Shown here piece after piece: positions 6,870-16,228 of a DNA stretch of 36,954 nucleotides (the stretch's first letter is position 1; every line of letters begins with the position of its first letter). Location of the stretch: contig CAMNJZ010000014.1 in assembly GCA_946541955.1 (NCBI GenBank), forward strand, positions 1 through 36,954, written 5' to 3'. Origin of the DNA: an uncultured Lachnospiraceae bacterium. Lineage in GTDB: Bacteria > Bacillota > Clostridia > Lachnospirales > Lachnospiraceae. The notes below the pieces were generated by a model that saw nothing but the letters and a program-made list of their open reading frames with translations, did not search any database and was not told where the DNA came from. Both the position numbers and the translations under genes were made by a program.

Positions 6870-8378
6870 ATGGCGAACAACGAAATCATTCTTGAAGCGA
6901 AAAACATATATAAGAGCTTTTCCGGTGTTCCCGTGCTCCAGGATGTGCACTTTGAAGTAAGAAAAGGCGAAGTCCACGCCCTCATGGGGGAAAACGGCGC
7001 AGGCAAATCCACCCTGATCAAGATCATTACCGGCGTATACAGCAAGGATGCCGGTTCCATCTGGTGGGAAGGCAAAGAGGTCCAGGTCAATTCCTATGCG
7101 GACGTGCAGAAGCTGGGCATCGCCTGTATTTACCAGGAGCTGTCCGTGGAGCCGCCGCTGACGGTGGCCCAGAATGTATTCCTGGGGAGAGAACCCAGAA
7201 AATTCGGCCTGATCGACCACAGGAAAATGATCAAAGACACCGAGGAGCTGATCGCACGGTACGGCTTCCCCTTAAAGGCCGACGAGCTGGTGGCCAATCT
7301 GGGCATCGGCCTCAGACAGCTGGTGGAGATCCTGAAGGGTCTCTCCTGTGATTCCAAGCTGCTGATCATGGACGAACCGACAGCCTCTCTTTCCGGTAAG
7401 GAAGCGGAGTCTCTGTTCGAGATCATTGAAAAGCTCCGTGACCAGGGCGTTTCCATTATTTATATCTCCCACCGTCTGGAGGAGGTATACCGGCTCTCCG
7501 ACAGACTGACCGTCCTGCGGAACGGCCAGAATGCAGCCGTTCTGAATCATGAGCAGATCGAGCCCCGCCTGGTCATCAAGACCATGATCGGCAAGGAGGT
7601 AGACGAATCTGCCGGCTCCGCCAAGGAGATGAGAAAGAACAACAACGAAGTCGTGCTGGATGTCAAAAACTTCTCTGATGAGATCGGTATGTTCAAGGAT
7701 GTATCCTTCCAGGCCCACAGGGGCGAGATCCTGGGCTTCGGCGGTCTGATCGGCGCCGGCCGCACAGAGCTGATGCGTGCCATCTACGGCATTGACAAAC
7801 ACAAATCCGGTACGGCGACCCTGAACGGCGTAGAGCTGAAATACAGTCCTAAGGAAAGCATTAAGGCAGGCTTCGGCTTCGTTCCCGAGGACAGAAGAAA
7901 TCAGGGCTTTATCCCCCTGCTCTCCACGGTCAAAAATGTTGCCCTGACCAACTATGACATTGTCAAAAAGAACGGCACATCGATTTCCGATAAGGATGAG
8001 CGGGACATGGGCATCCGGGCCATCAAGCAGATCGACATCCGGCCTGACAATCCGGACAAGGAAGTCGGGCTCATGTCCGGCGGCAACCAGCAGAAGGTCG
8101 TCCTGGGCAAGTGGATCCAGAGAGACCTGAAGGTCCTGATCGTAGACGAGCCCACGGCCGGCATCGACGTCGGCGCCAAGGATCAGATCTATTCCATCCT
8201 GGAGGATCTGGCCTCTCAGGGCATCGTAGTCATCATTGTTACTTCCGACCTGCAGGAGCTGATCCGTGTATCCCACAGGATCCTGGTCATGAGAAAAGGC
8301 TCTATTATCAAGGAATTCGACAGCGGCATCGTGACGCAGTCCATGGTCCTTGAAGCAGGCTCCGGCATCGTAGACTAA
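6870..8378 (+). CDS. Sugar ABC transporter ATP-binding protein, tandem nucleotide-binding domains (RbsA/MglA type)
   Basis: This 502-residue protein has two ABC domains in one chain. The first (about 8-245) has Walker A GENGAGKST and Walker B LLIMDEPTASLS. The second (about 255-500) has a degenerate Walker A at GLIGAGRTEL, signature LMSGGNQQK and Walker B VLIVDEPTAGID. This asymmetry is normal for RbsA, MglA and XylG. The start ATG at 6870 follows AAAGGAGG. It is flanked by two permease genes, a layout also known from the autoinducer-2 Lsr and some pentose systems. The nucleotide-binding domains do not reveal the substrate. Confidence 0.93.
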   Translation: MANNEIILEAKNIYKSFSGVPVLQDVHFEVRKGEVHALMGENGAGKSTLIKIITGVYSKDAGSIWWEGKEVQVNSYADVQKLGIACIYQELSVEPPLTVAQNVFLGREPRKFGLIDHRKMIKDTEELIARYGFPLKADELVANLGIGLRQLVEILKGLSCDSKLLIMDEPTASLSGKEAESLFEIIEKLRDQGVSIIYISHRLEEVYRLSDRLTVLRNGQNAAVLNHEQIEPRLVIKTMIGKEVDESAGSAKEMRKNNNEVVLDVKNFSDEIGMFKDVSFQAHRGEILGFGGLIGAGRTELMRAIYGIDKHKSGTATLNGVELKYSPKESIKAGFGFVPEDRRNQGFIPLLSTVKNVALTNYDIVKKNGTSISDKDERDMGIRAIKQIDIRPDNPDKEVGLMSGGNQQKVVLGKWIQRDLKVLIVDEPTAGIDVGAKDQIYSILEDLASQGIVVIIVTSDLQELIRVSHRILVMRKGSIIKEFDSGIVTQSMVLEAGSGIVD

Positions 8379-8392
8379 GAGGGGAGGACATC

Positions 8393-9382
8393 ATGAAAAA
8401 ACTGTCTGTGAAAGATTTAAGCAAGCCCATCATTCTGGTGGCTTTCTTCCTGATTCTGACGATCCTTCGTCCCAGCAGCTTCCTGACGGTCGGCAACCTG
8501 GGCAACGTACTCTGGTCTGTCTCCATCTACGGCGTCATGGTCTCCGGCACCATCTTCGTCTTCCTGCTGGGCGGGATCGATCTTTCCATCGGTACGCTCT
8601 GCGGTCTGACAGGCGTGACCTGCGTTATGACCATCCGGGCCTTTGGCTATACGCCGGCAGGGGTGATCGCAGGCATAGCAGCCGCCCTGGCAGTGGGCCT
8701 GATTGCCGGCCTGATCCATGGTCTGATCATTACGACCTTCCGTGTACCGGCCTTCCTGGTGACCTTTGCGACCCAGACGATTTACCTGGGCCTGTCCATG
8801 ATCCTGACCAATAACAAGATTCTGGACTGCACCTCTCCTGCGCTCTTTACTTCCATCGGCAAGAACCCGGTCCCCATCATTCTGATGGCCGTGGCAGCCC
8901 TGATTTCCTGGTATGTGCTCAGAAAGACCGAGACCGGCCGCTATGTATACGCGGTGGGCGGCAACGACCAGGCGGCAGCCATTTCCGGTATCTCTGTCAG
9001 GAAGATCACCATCATGGCCTATATGATCTCCGGCTTTACCACAGCCATCGGCGGAATCATCCTGTCTTCCATGACCCAGCAGGGCATGGCCTCCAACGGG
9101 TCCGGCTATGAGCAGTACGTAATCATGGCAGGCGTTATCGGCGGCATTTCCCTTCTGGGAGGCGAAGGCACCGTTCCCGGCGCGATCTTCGGCGCCATGA
9201 TCATCGGCCTTCTGCAGAACGGCCTGAATCTGATGAGCGTACCTTCCACCCAGCATGGTCTGGTAAGAGGCCTTGTGATCATCGCCGCAGTCGGCTTCGA
9301 CGCCCTGCAGCGGGATACAAAGTTCCAGAGCTGGCTGGCCAAACGCAGACAGGCCAGGGCGGCAGGAAAATCCGCGGCCTAA
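8393..9382 (+). CDS. Second sugar ABC transporter permease (RbsC type)
   Basis: This 329-residue polytopic membrane protein is a paralogue of the permease at 5880. Landmarks are VSGTIFVFLLGGIDLSIG, YAVGGNDQAAAISGI and VIMAGVIGGISLLGG. Sequence differences from the first permease are extensive, so it is not a recent duplicate; the pair probably forms the two halves of one channel. It starts 14 bases after the ATPase gene, behind GAGGGGAGG. A 103-base gap with a stem-loop separates it from the enzyme genes. Confidence 0.9.
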   Translation: MKKLSVKDLSKPIILVAFFLILTILRPSSFLTVGNLGNVLWSVSIYGVMVSGTIFVFLLGGIDLSIGTLCGLTGVTCVMTIRAFGYTPAGVIAGIAAALAVGLIAGLIHGLIITTFRVPAFLVTFATQTIYLGLSMILTNNKILDCTSPALFTSIGKNPVPIILMAVAALISWYVLRKTETGRYVYAVGGNDQAAAISGISVRKITIMAYMISGFTTAIGGIILSSMTQQGMASNGSGYEQYVIMAGVIGGISLLGGEGTVPGAIFGAMIIGLLQNGLNLMSVPSTQHGLVRGLVIIAAVGFDALQRDTKFQSWLAKRRQARAAGKSAA

Positions 9383-9408
9383 AGCAGACAAAACAGCGGT
9401 ACAATAAA

Positions 9409-9440
9409 AGGCAGGACGGGCCGCATTGGCCCTTCTGCCT
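9409..9440 (+). promoter_or_regulatory. Intercistronic stem-loop between transporter and enzyme genes
   Basis: AGGCAG at 9409-9414 pairs with CTGCCT at 9435-9440, continuing to GGGCC/GGCCC around a five-base loop with one bulged base. GTTTC follows, a poor U-tract. It may give partial termination or protect the upstream mRNA. Confidence 0.6.
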
Positions 9441-9485
9441 GTTTCTGAAAGATATGCTTTGACTTGAATTATTTTGGAGGTAAGA

Positions 9486-10400
9486 ATGAAAAAAATAGAC
9501 GCGCATCTTCATCTTGCGAATCCTGTGGCCGGATACTGCCGCCGCGGCGAATCCCGCGCCATCGGGGGAGGAAAGGCTCAGTGGGGCAATGGGGAGATCT
9601 TTCAGCTGATCCCGCCGGAACTGGGAGATATGACCTTTACGGCAGAGGAAGCCCTGGAACGCTATATGGGTCCCTGCGGCGTAGAGAAAGCGGTCCTGAT
9701 GAGCGGCAGCATGTACGGCTTCCAGAATCAGTATCATAAGACCCTTCTGGAGAAATATCCCGATACCTTCTGCCCTTCCTGCACCATAGACCCCTTCATG
9801 GGCAATTATAAGGAGACCATCAAAAACTTCATGGAAAAGGACGGCTTCCATCTTGCCAAGTTTGAGGTGTCCACCGGCGGCGGCCTGATGGGATGCCATG
9901 CGCCCTTCGATCTGGCCGGCGAAGAGATGATGTATATCTATAAGACCGTGGAAGAGCACGCCGGCGTCGTGGCCCTGGATGTGGGGGATATCGCCATGCC
10001 CAGCCATCAGCCCTGGTCCATCATGGAAGCGGCCCATAAGTGCCCGGATCTGAAGTTCGTTGTCTGCCACCTTCTGGCACCCACCAGGGGCTGGGAGAGA
10101 GAATGGAAGCTGTCCCTGGAGCTTCTGAATATGCCAAACGTCTGGTTCGATATCGCTGCCATTCCCAAGATCATGGCGCCGGATGTATATCCTTATCCCG
10201 TGGCCGCGGAATATCTGCAGATGGCAAAGGAAATCCTTGGCGCAGGAAAGCTGATGTGGGGAACCGACGCGCCCTTTGCCGCCACCCAGGATTCCTGCGA
10301 ACATCTGACAGACTACCTGTTAAAGAACGGCGCCTTCACGGACGAGGAGCTGGAAGACGTTTACTACAACAATGCCTTCCATGTTTACTTTGAGAAATAA
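9486..10400 (+). CDS. Amidohydrolase-2 family metal-dependent hydrolase
   Basis: This 304-residue protein is of the PF04909-type TIM-barrel hydrolases. The N-terminal KKIDAHLHLA carries the HxH metal pair on strand 1, VVCHLLAPTRGW supplies a later His, and MWGTDAPFA the conserved Asp near the C-terminus. The family includes lactonases such as L-fuconolactonase and L-rhamnonolactonase, and decarboxylases. In a sugar operon with a dehydrogenase a lactonase role is attractive, but that is inference. TTG 9474 would add four residues; ATG 9486 is preceded by TGGAGGT with four bases between and is more likely. The gene follows the transporter within one predicted transcript. Confidence 0.82.
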   Translation: MKKIDAHLHLANPVAGYCRRGESRAIGGGKAQWGNGEIFQLIPPELGDMTFTAEEALERYMGPCGVEKAVLMSGSMYGFQNQYHKTLLEKYPDTFCPSCTIDPFMGNYKETIKNFMEKDGFHLAKFEVSTGGGLMGCHAPFDLAGEEMMYIYKTVEEHAGVVALDVGDIAMPSHQPWSIMEAAHKCPDLKFVVCHLLAPTRGWEREWKLSLELLNMPNVWFDIAAIPKIMAPDVYPYPVAAEYLQMAKEILGAGKLMWGTDAPFAATQDSCEHLTDYLLKNGAFTDEELEDVYYNNAFHVYFEK

Positions 10401-10447
10401 GGCGGCGGAACCTGGAGTCTGTTAACAGCAAAAAAGGGGTATACACT

Positions 10448-11434
10448 ATGAAAAAACTGGTATCATTTTTCGGCGATCAGTCGGATGTATTTGTAAAACT
10501 CAACAGAGAAGCTGAAGAATATGCAAGGACAAAGGACATTGAATTTGTCTGGAGACCGCAGCTTCCCTTTGATGAGGAGGATGTGATTTCGCAGCTGCAG
10601 GAGGCGGACGCCGGTCTGATCGATGTCCAGCCCTACGGGGAGCCCATCTTTTCCAGGATCGGCGAGCGCTGCAAGCTGCTGATCCGCTTTGGCGTAGGCT
10701 TCGACGCCGTAGACCTGAAGGCGGCTTCCGCCCATGGCATCGCCATCACCAGGACCACCGGAGCCAACAAGACCTCGGTGGCCGAGATGGCCCTGACCCA
10801 GATCCTTGCCCTGAGAAGGCAGCTCTTCCTGAACCGGAGAGTCATCGAGTCCGGCGTATGGGAAAAGAATATTGCCTATGAGATGGTCGGCAAAAAGGTC
10901 GGCATCCTGGGCTTTGGCAACATCGGCGTCTGTCTGGCCAAGCGGCTTTCGGGCTTTGAGTGCGAGATCCTGGCCTATGATCCCTATCCCAATCAGAAGG
11001 CTGCCGACGAGCTGGGCGTGCGCTTTACCGATATGGATGAGATCTTCCGGACCTGCGACGCCATCAGTGTCCATCTTCCCTATCTTCCTTCCACCCATCA
11101 CATTATCAATAAGGAGCGCTTCGATATGATGAAGGAGCATGCGGTCATCGTCTGTACGGCCCGCGGCAATATCATCGACGAGGACGATCTGTATGACGCC
11201 TTAAAGAGCGGCAGGATCGGCGGCGCCGGTCTGGACGTCTTTGCCCAGGAACCCCTGCCCACTGATTCCAGGCTCTTTGAGCTGGAAAACTGTATCCTGA
11301 CGCCCCATGTATCCAGCCAGACCTATGAGTCTCTCTGGAATATCTATAAGAAGGCCATTGATATCATGGACGCCTTCTACAAGGGAGAACCTCTGGGACG
11401 GGGAGACCTGGTCAATCCGGATTATGCCAAGTGA
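10448..11434 (+). CDS. D-isomer-specific 2-hydroxyacid dehydrogenase (phosphoglycerate-dehydrogenase-like)
   Basis: This 328-residue NAD(P)-dependent oxidoreductase interconverts 2-hydroxy and 2-oxo acids. The Rossmann motif is in VGILGFGNIG (about residues 149-158). The catalytic triad is visible as Arg in CTARGNIID, Glu in AQEPL and His in LTPHVSS. No ACT or other regulatory domain follows, unlike many serA products. In this operon the likely role is oxidation of a sugar acid or reduction of a 2-keto acid from the imported sugar, which is inference. Its stop region overlaps the ribosome-binding site of the kinase gene, so the two are translated together. Confidence 0.85.
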   Translation: MKKLVSFFGDQSDVFVKLNREAEEYARTKDIEFVWRPQLPFDEEDVISQLQEADAGLIDVQPYGEPIFSRIGERCKLLIRFGVGFDAVDLKAASAHGIAITRTTGANKTSVAEMALTQILALRRQLFLNRRVIESGVWEKNIAYEMVGKKVGILGFGNIGVCLAKRLSGFECEILAYDPYPNQKAADELGVRFTDMDEIFRTCDAISVHLPYLPSTHHIINKERFDMMKEHAVIVCTARGNIIDEDDLYDALKSGRIGGAGLDVFAQEPLPTDSRLFELENCILTPHVSSQTYESLWNIYKKAIDIMDAFYKGEPLGRGDLVNPDYAK

Positions 11435-11448
11435 TCGGAGGACAGCAT

Positions 11449-12984
11449 ATGAAATACTTTATGGGCCTGGATAACGGCGGAACTGCCACAAAGGCAGCTC
11501 TGTTTGATATTCACGGAAAAGAAATCGGATCCTATGGGATCTCTACCGAATCCATCAAGCCCAGACCGGGATTTGTGGAACGGGACATGGAGGAGATGTG
11601 GCTGGCCAACGCCAGGGTCATCCAGGGGGTCCTGATCAAGACGGGCGTCCAGGCGTCCGACGTGATCTGTCTGGGCATTTCCGGCCATGGCAAGGGACTT
11701 TATCTCTGGGGGAAGGATGACAGACCGCTCAGACCGGGCATCATATCCACCGACAACAGAGCCTACCAGTATATGGTGGACTGGAGAAAGGACGGTACGG
11801 AGGAGAAAGCCTTCAAGCTTTCCTGCCAGCATGTCATGGCCTGCCAGCCGGTGGCCCTTCTGGCCTGGCTCCGGGACAATGAGCCTGAAAACTACCGGAA
11901 CATCCAGTATGTTTTTGAATGCAAGGACTATGTCCGCTTCAGGCTGACAGGCAGAGCCCTGGCCGAGATCACGGACTATTCCGGCTCCGGCCTGATGAAT
12001 CTTCATACCGGAGACTATGACGGGGAACTCCTTTCCCTGTTCGGCATCGAAGAGATCCGGGAGGCCCTGCCGCCCCTGGTCAAAGCCACAGACCTGTGCG
12101 GCACAGTGACAAGACTCGCGGCGATGCAGACGGGGCTGGAAGAGGGAACGCCTGTCATCGGAGGCATGTTCGACATCAATGCCTGCGCCATTGCCGCCGG
12201 TGTGACGGATCCGTCCTCGATCTGCATGATCGCAGGGACCTGGTCCATCAACGAATACCTGCGCAGGACGCCCATTCTGGACGGAAAGGTCCAGATGAAT
12301 TCCTTCTTCTGCCTGCCGGAATACTACCTGATCGAGGAATCCAGTCCCACCTCGGCGGGAAACTTCGAGTGGTTTATCCAGCAGCTGCTGCCTGAGTTTG
12401 CAGAAAACGCCAAGCGGATGAAGTCCAACGTCTATGACGCCGTGGACCAGTGGGTCGAGTCCCTGCCGCCCAGGACCTATGTGCCTGTGTTCCTGCCCTT
12501 CCTTATGGGATCCAATGTCCATCCCAACGCCAGAGGCAGCTTCATCGGCATCTCCTACAACCACACCAGAAAGCACCTGGTAAGGGCGGTCTTCGAAGGC
12601 ATTACCTTCTGCCACCGCTATCATCTGGAAAAGCTTCTGGCCACCCGGGAAACGCCCCCCGAACGGATCCGCCTGGCAGGCGGCGCCGCCAGGGCCAGGG
12701 TCTGGGCCCAGATGTTCGCAGATGTCATGAACATCCCTGTGGAAACAGTGGAAGCCCATGAGACCGGGGCCCTGGGCTGCGCCATCGCCTGTGCTGCAGC
12801 AGTGGGTGAGTACCAGGATATCGAGGATGCGGTCCGGAACATGACCCGGATCTCGGCGCCCATTCTGCCCATTCCGGAGAACGTGGAAATCTACAACAAA
12901 AAGTATGAGGCCTACAGGAAGATCCTGGAGAGTCTCGACGGGATCTGGGACGATATGCAGATGCTGGCGGAAGAAAAATACTGA
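11449..12984 (+). CDS. FGGY-family carbohydrate kinase, L-xylulokinase (LyxK)-like
   Basis: This 511-residue sugar kinase has the FGGY two-domain ATPase fold. YFMGLDNGGTATKAALFD is the first phosphate loop, GISGHGKGLYLW and the region DPSSICMIAGTWSINEY the second, and IRLAGGAARARVWAQMFADV the adenosine motif. From memory it follows E. coli LyxK along most of its length (PGFVERDMEEMW, PVALLAWLRDNEP, EESSPTSAGNFEWF), more closely than xylulokinase or LsrK. GTG 11431 is an in-frame alternative that would overlap the dehydrogenase gene, but CGGAGGA stands just before ATG 11449. The substrate is probably a ketose or sugar-acid derivative; no isomerase, epimerase or aldolase follows, so further steps must be encoded elsewhere. 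Confidence 0.85.
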   Translation: MKYFMGLDNGGTATKAALFDIHGKEIGSYGISTESIKPRPGFVERDMEEMWLANARVIQGVLIKTGVQASDVICLGISGHGKGLYLWGKDDRPLRPGIISTDNRAYQYMVDWRKDGTEEKAFKLSCQHVMACQPVALLAWLRDNEPENYRNIQYVFECKDYVRFRLTGRALAEITDYSGSGLMNLHTGDYDGELLSLFGIEEIREALPPLVKATDLCGTVTRLAAMQTGLEEGTPVIGGMFDINACAIAAGVTDPSSICMIAGTWSINEYLRRTPILDGKVQMNSFFCLPEYYLIEESSPTSAGNFEWFIQQLLPEFAENAKRMKSNVYDAVDQWVESLPPRTYVPVFLPFLMGSNVHPNARGSFIGISYNHTRKHLVRAVFEGITFCHRYHLEKLLATRETPPERIRLAGGAARARVWAQMFADVMNIPVETVEAHETGALGCAIACAAAVGEYQDIEDAVRNMTRISAPILPIPENVEIYNKKYEAYRKILESLDGIWDDMQMLAEEKY

Positions 12985-12995
12985 CCAGAATAAAA

Positions 12996-13028
12996 AGAGA
13001 GGAGGCTCCGGTTTGGAGCCTCCTTTTT
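12996..13028. terminator. Terminator of the sugar operon
   Basis: GGAGGCTCC at 13001-13009 pairs with GGAGCCTCC at 13015-13023, followed by five T. An A-rich stretch precedes it, so it can also serve the convergent gene ending at 13032. Confidence 0.9.
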
Positions 13029-13031
13029 GGG

Positions 13032-14783
13032 TCAGGGCTGATCGATTTCTTCTTCTACGGGCGGACCGGCAGGGGCCGCCTCCGCCGCCTTTTTCTCCAC
13101 CAGGGAGTAGACAAAGGCGTCGTCTCCGATCTGGTCTGTCTGGACCGGCTCGGAGTCGATCCCGTAGTGGTCTCTGACATAGGCCGAAAGGGCCAGAGGG
13201 GCGTCGGCCTTGGTGGAGATGACATAGACATTGTCCCGAAGGACCATCTCCCTGTAGAGGTGGTCGCCGTCCTCCACGCCGAATTTCTCCAGCTGGGCGT
13301 AGTACCTGGGACTGAAGAGGTCCCAGCTGCCCAGGCTCAGCTTGTTATCATAATATTTGTCGGCGCTGTGGCCGTAGACGGGAATGTCCACGTTGAGGTC
13401 GGAGGCGATGCCCGAGGTCATGCAGTAGAGATTGTCCGGGTGCTCTTTCAAATAGGCCCGGACGTCCTCCCGCCGCATGTCGTAGGCGTAGTCGCTGACA
13501 GATCCCCATACCGAGTACCAGAAGAGGAGCCCCAGAAGGCCGGCCGCAGCGATCTCGGCCAGGATGCCCAGGTGCCTGCGGGCCACCTTCCACTTGCTGG
13601 CCGAGGCTCTGTCATAGTCGGCGGCCGCGGCCGTCAGGATCAGGAGCATTTCAAAAATGCCCAGAAGGATCACAGGCAGGGATACCCGGAGGTAGGGCCG
13701 CTTTCTGAAATAGAGGGCTGCCAGAAGGCCCAGGGTAAAGACGGCGGACACCAGAAGGGCCAGGGCGTCTCCCTTTTTGATCCATACCAGGAGGGCCATG
13801 AGGAGGATGGCGGCGGCGCAGAGGGCAAAGACCCTGGCCTGGTCGTCATGATAGGTCTGGCGGAGGACATCCAGGACGTCGCAGTTGTAGCGCTCCCTGA
13901 AATCCTGGACGCCGGAGAGGATGCCGTATTCCTCCGCCCCAAAGGCCTCCTGGTCCGCGTAGTTCCAGTTGAAGGCCAGGTCCATGTCGTTTTCATTCCA
14001 GCCGATGGAGGCGTAGACGTCCGCATATTTGTCCGGATCCGGCTTGGTATAGTCCCGGAAGGAGGCGCAGGCGGCGTTCCAGCGTCCATAGGTCTGCCAG
14101 GAGCCGCCAAGGCGCTCTGTCATGGCGGTCCCTGAGGTCAGGCGGCCGGCTGCCACAATGCAGGCCACAAGGAGGATGCCGATGATCTGCCGGACCATCC
14201 TCTGCCTGGCAAGGCCTGTGGCAAGGACCGGCAGGAGCAGGACCAGGGTGGTGGTCATGACGCCGGGCCGAAGGAAGCCGCCCCCTGCCGAAAGCAGGAC
14301 CAGCAGGATCCAGGTGATGACCCGCTCTCCGGGGACCATGTCCCTGCGGAAGGAGGAGAGGAGGAAAATTCCGGTGCCGAAGGCCAGATAGGCCAGGGTG
14401 GTCCAGTTGCAGGTGCCGATGACCAGGAGCTGGGCGGCCAGGACGGCGGCGTGATAGAAGACAGAGATCTTGTAGTTCACGCCGGCCCAGTGGAGGCCTG
14501 TAAAGATCAGGACGCTCAGGGCCATCAGGTAGGCGCCGTAGACATTGAAGATCCCGGTCAGGGCGCTGATTCTTCCCAGAAGCCAGGTCAGGGGATAGGC
14601 GCTGTAAAAGAGCACGGTCTGGTTCTGGCCGCTCCCCCAGGCCCCGCCCAGGATGCCTGCCATAAGGAAGTCATCCGTGGAGGTGAAGCGGATCCGGTAA
14701 TAAAAGAAGAGGCCCGCTGCGACGGCGGCCGACAGGGCGGCGTAGATCACAAGCTGTATATAGTTTTTTTTCTCGCTTTGCAT
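13032..14783 (-). CDS. Polytopic membrane protein of unknown function
   Basis: This 583-residue protein starts at ATG 14783 behind AGGAGGT. About ten hydrophobic helices fill residues 10-230 and 315-420. An extracytoplasmic-looking loop (about 235-310, rich in Trp, Tyr and Asp) separates the two sets, and a soluble C-terminal domain (about 430-583) ends in a Pro/Glu-rich tail. The early STDDFLM after the first helix, with Asp/Asp in the first loop, and the overall plan resemble lipid-linked-sugar glycosyltransferases of the GT-C kind. I cannot name a family, so this remains a guess. It lies 31 bases downstream of murT on the same strand, which suggests a cell-envelope role. Confidence 0.7.
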   Translation of the reverse strand: MQSEKKNYIQLVIYAALSAAVAAGLFFYYRIRFTSTDDFLMAGILGGAWGSGQNQTVLFYSAYPLTWLLGRISALTGIFNVYGAYLMALSVLIFTGLHWAGVNYKISVFYHAAVLAAQLLVIGTCNWTTLAYLAFGTGIFLLSSFRRDMVPGERVITWILLVLLSAGGGFLRPGVMTTTLVLLLPVLATGLARQRMVRQIIGILLVACIVAAGRLTSGTAMTERLGGSWQTYGRWNAACASFRDYTKPDPDKYADVYASIGWNENDMDLAFNWNYADQEAFGAEEYGILSGVQDFRERYNCDVLDVLRQTYHDDQARVFALCAAAILLMALLVWIKKGDALALLVSAVFTLGLLAALYFRKRPYLRVSLPVILLGIFEMLLILTAAAADYDRASASKWKVARRHLGILAEIAAAGLLGLLFWYSVWGSVSDYAYDMRREDVRAYLKEHPDNLYCMTSGIASDLNVDIPVYGHSADKYYDNKLSLGSWDLFSPRYYAQLEKFGVEDGDHLYREMVLRDNVYVISTKADAPLALSAYVRDHYGIDSEPVQTDQIGDDAFVYSLVEKKAAEAAPAGPPVEEEIDQP

Positions 14784-14814
14784 GAATAATACCTCCTGTT
14801 GCTCCGGCGCCCGC

Positions 14815-16194
14815 TCAGGCCCAGAAATCCTTCTTGCCGGTGGCGTCCTGGAGGACCCTGCGCAGCTCCATCATGGCCGTATAGTTGGGAAGGGCAAAAA
14901 TGGGGCGCTCTTCTTTGCGGAGCAGGGAAAGGAGCCCGGGGTAGTCATCTACGATCTGACGGATCTCGTCCGGAGCCCCTGCCCGGGCAAGGCGGGCGTC
15001 CAGGTCCTCTTTTCTGTCGCCGCAGACATAGAGCTTTTTCAGATGGGGATCCGTGCAGAGCTTCTCATAGTCCGTGTCATTGATCCAGGAGATGTCATGG
15101 CCGTCGCCGGTCCTGTCGTTGAGGCATAAAACGGCGGTATAGTCCTCATCAAAGCCTGTCAGATAGGAGAAGGCCTGGTTGCAGCCGGCAGGATTCTTGA
15201 CCAGGATCATCTGGAGCCGGTTCCCGTCCAGGTCAAAGGTCTCCAGGCGTCCAAAGGGAGAGGGGACGCTGGCGAGGGATTCCAGGGTCTGGGTCCTGGG
15301 AAGGCCCAGGGCTTTGGCGGCTGCCGCAGCGGCGGCCGCATTGTAGACGTTGTAGACGGCGGGGACGGAAACGGTCACGTCGGCCGTCTTCTTCCCGGTC
15401 CGCAGGCGGATCCGGGATCCGGAGGCGCTGATGCTGTCAATGGCCTCGACGGCCACATCGGGGTCCTTGCGGGCGTAGCCGCAGGCAGGGCAGCGATAGC
15501 CGCCCAGGTGGGCGTAGATATGGAAATCCCAGGCGTAGGCGGACCCGCAGACAGGGCAGGTCCCTGCGTCAGCAAGGTCCACGTCGCCCCGTACGCCGAC
15601 AGAAGGGTCCATGCCGAACCATACCACCCGGTTGGGAAGGCCCAGGGCCAGGGAGGCGGAGAGGGGCTCGTCCGCATTGAGGACCAGGGTGGTATCCGGG
15701 ACCAGCTCTGCCCCCTTTCGGATCTCGGCCAGAGTATTTTCCACTCCGCCGTAGCGGTCGACCTGGTCGCTGAAGAGATTGGTGACCACGACGGCCCTGG
15801 GATGGACCAGGGGGACGACCTGCTTGAGGGCGGCTTCGTCGCATTCCAGGACGGCGTAGCGGGTCCTGGGCCGGCCCCGCCAGTCGGCGCTGCAGGTCAG
15901 GTCTGCGGTGATGCCCGAGAGCAGGTTGGCGCCGGATCTATTGATCAGACAGTCATGGCCGGCCGCCCTGACGGCGTGCTCGATCATGCTGCAGGTAGTT
16001 GTTTTTCCGTTGGTGCCTGTAACGACCACAATTTCCATACCCTCGGAGACGGTCTCCAGGATATTTCCCGCAAATTTCATGGCGACCTTGCCGGGGACGG
16101 CGGTGCCGCCTCTGCCGGTCTTTCGAAGCAGGGCTCTGGTCAGCTTGCAGGAAGCGGTGGAAAGTATGGCCTGAAGGGAATTGGGTTTTGACAT
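14815..16194 (-). CDS. murT: Lipid II isoglutaminyl synthase, MurT subunit
   Basis: This Mur-ligase homologue amidates, together with the glutaminase GatD, the D-Glu of lipid II to D-isoglutamine. ATG 16194 is preceded by TTGGAGGT; the longer frame to 16263 has no such signal and reaches past the promoter. The 459 residues show P-loop TGTNGKTTT (about 59-67), a four-cysteine ribbon CPVCG (213-217) plus CPACG (235-239) typical of MurT, and the acidic stretch NDRTGDGHDISW (359-370) of the DUF1727 domain, where the catalytic Asp of MurT lies. GatD normally sits next to murT. Here the downstream gene is a membrane protein and the upstream gene is divergent, so GatD must be elsewhere. Confidence 0.92.
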   Translation of the reverse strand: MSKPNSLQAILSTASCKLTRALLRKTGRGGTAVPGKVAMKFAGNILETVSEGMEIVVVTGTNGKTTTCSMIEHAVRAAGHDCLINRSGANLLSGITADLTCSADWRGRPRTRYAVLECDEAALKQVVPLVHPRAVVVTNLFSDQVDRYGGVENTLAEIRKGAELVPDTTLVLNADEPLSASLALGLPNRVVWFGMDPSVGVRGDVDLADAGTCPVCGSAYAWDFHIYAHLGGYRCPACGYARKDPDVAVEAIDSISASGSRIRLRTGKKTADVTVSVPAVYNVYNAAAAAAAAKALGLPRTQTLESLASVPSPFGRLETFDLDGNRLQMILVKNPAGCNQAFSYLTGFDEDYTAVLCLNDRTGDGHDISWINDTDYEKLCTDPHLKKLYVCGDRKEDLDARLARAGAPDEIRQIVDDYPGLLSLLRKEERPIFALPNYTAMMELRRVLQDATGKKDFWA

Positions 16195-16228
16195 TGTTAC
16201 CTCCAAAAAGCGGTTTGTATTCTGCCTT

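Noticed and set aside
4744-12984. Autoinducer-2 Lsr operon
   Set aside because: Two permeases, a tandem ATPase and an FGGY kinase recall Lsr, but the kinase resembles LyxK more than LsrK, and LsrF/LsrG counterparts are missing.
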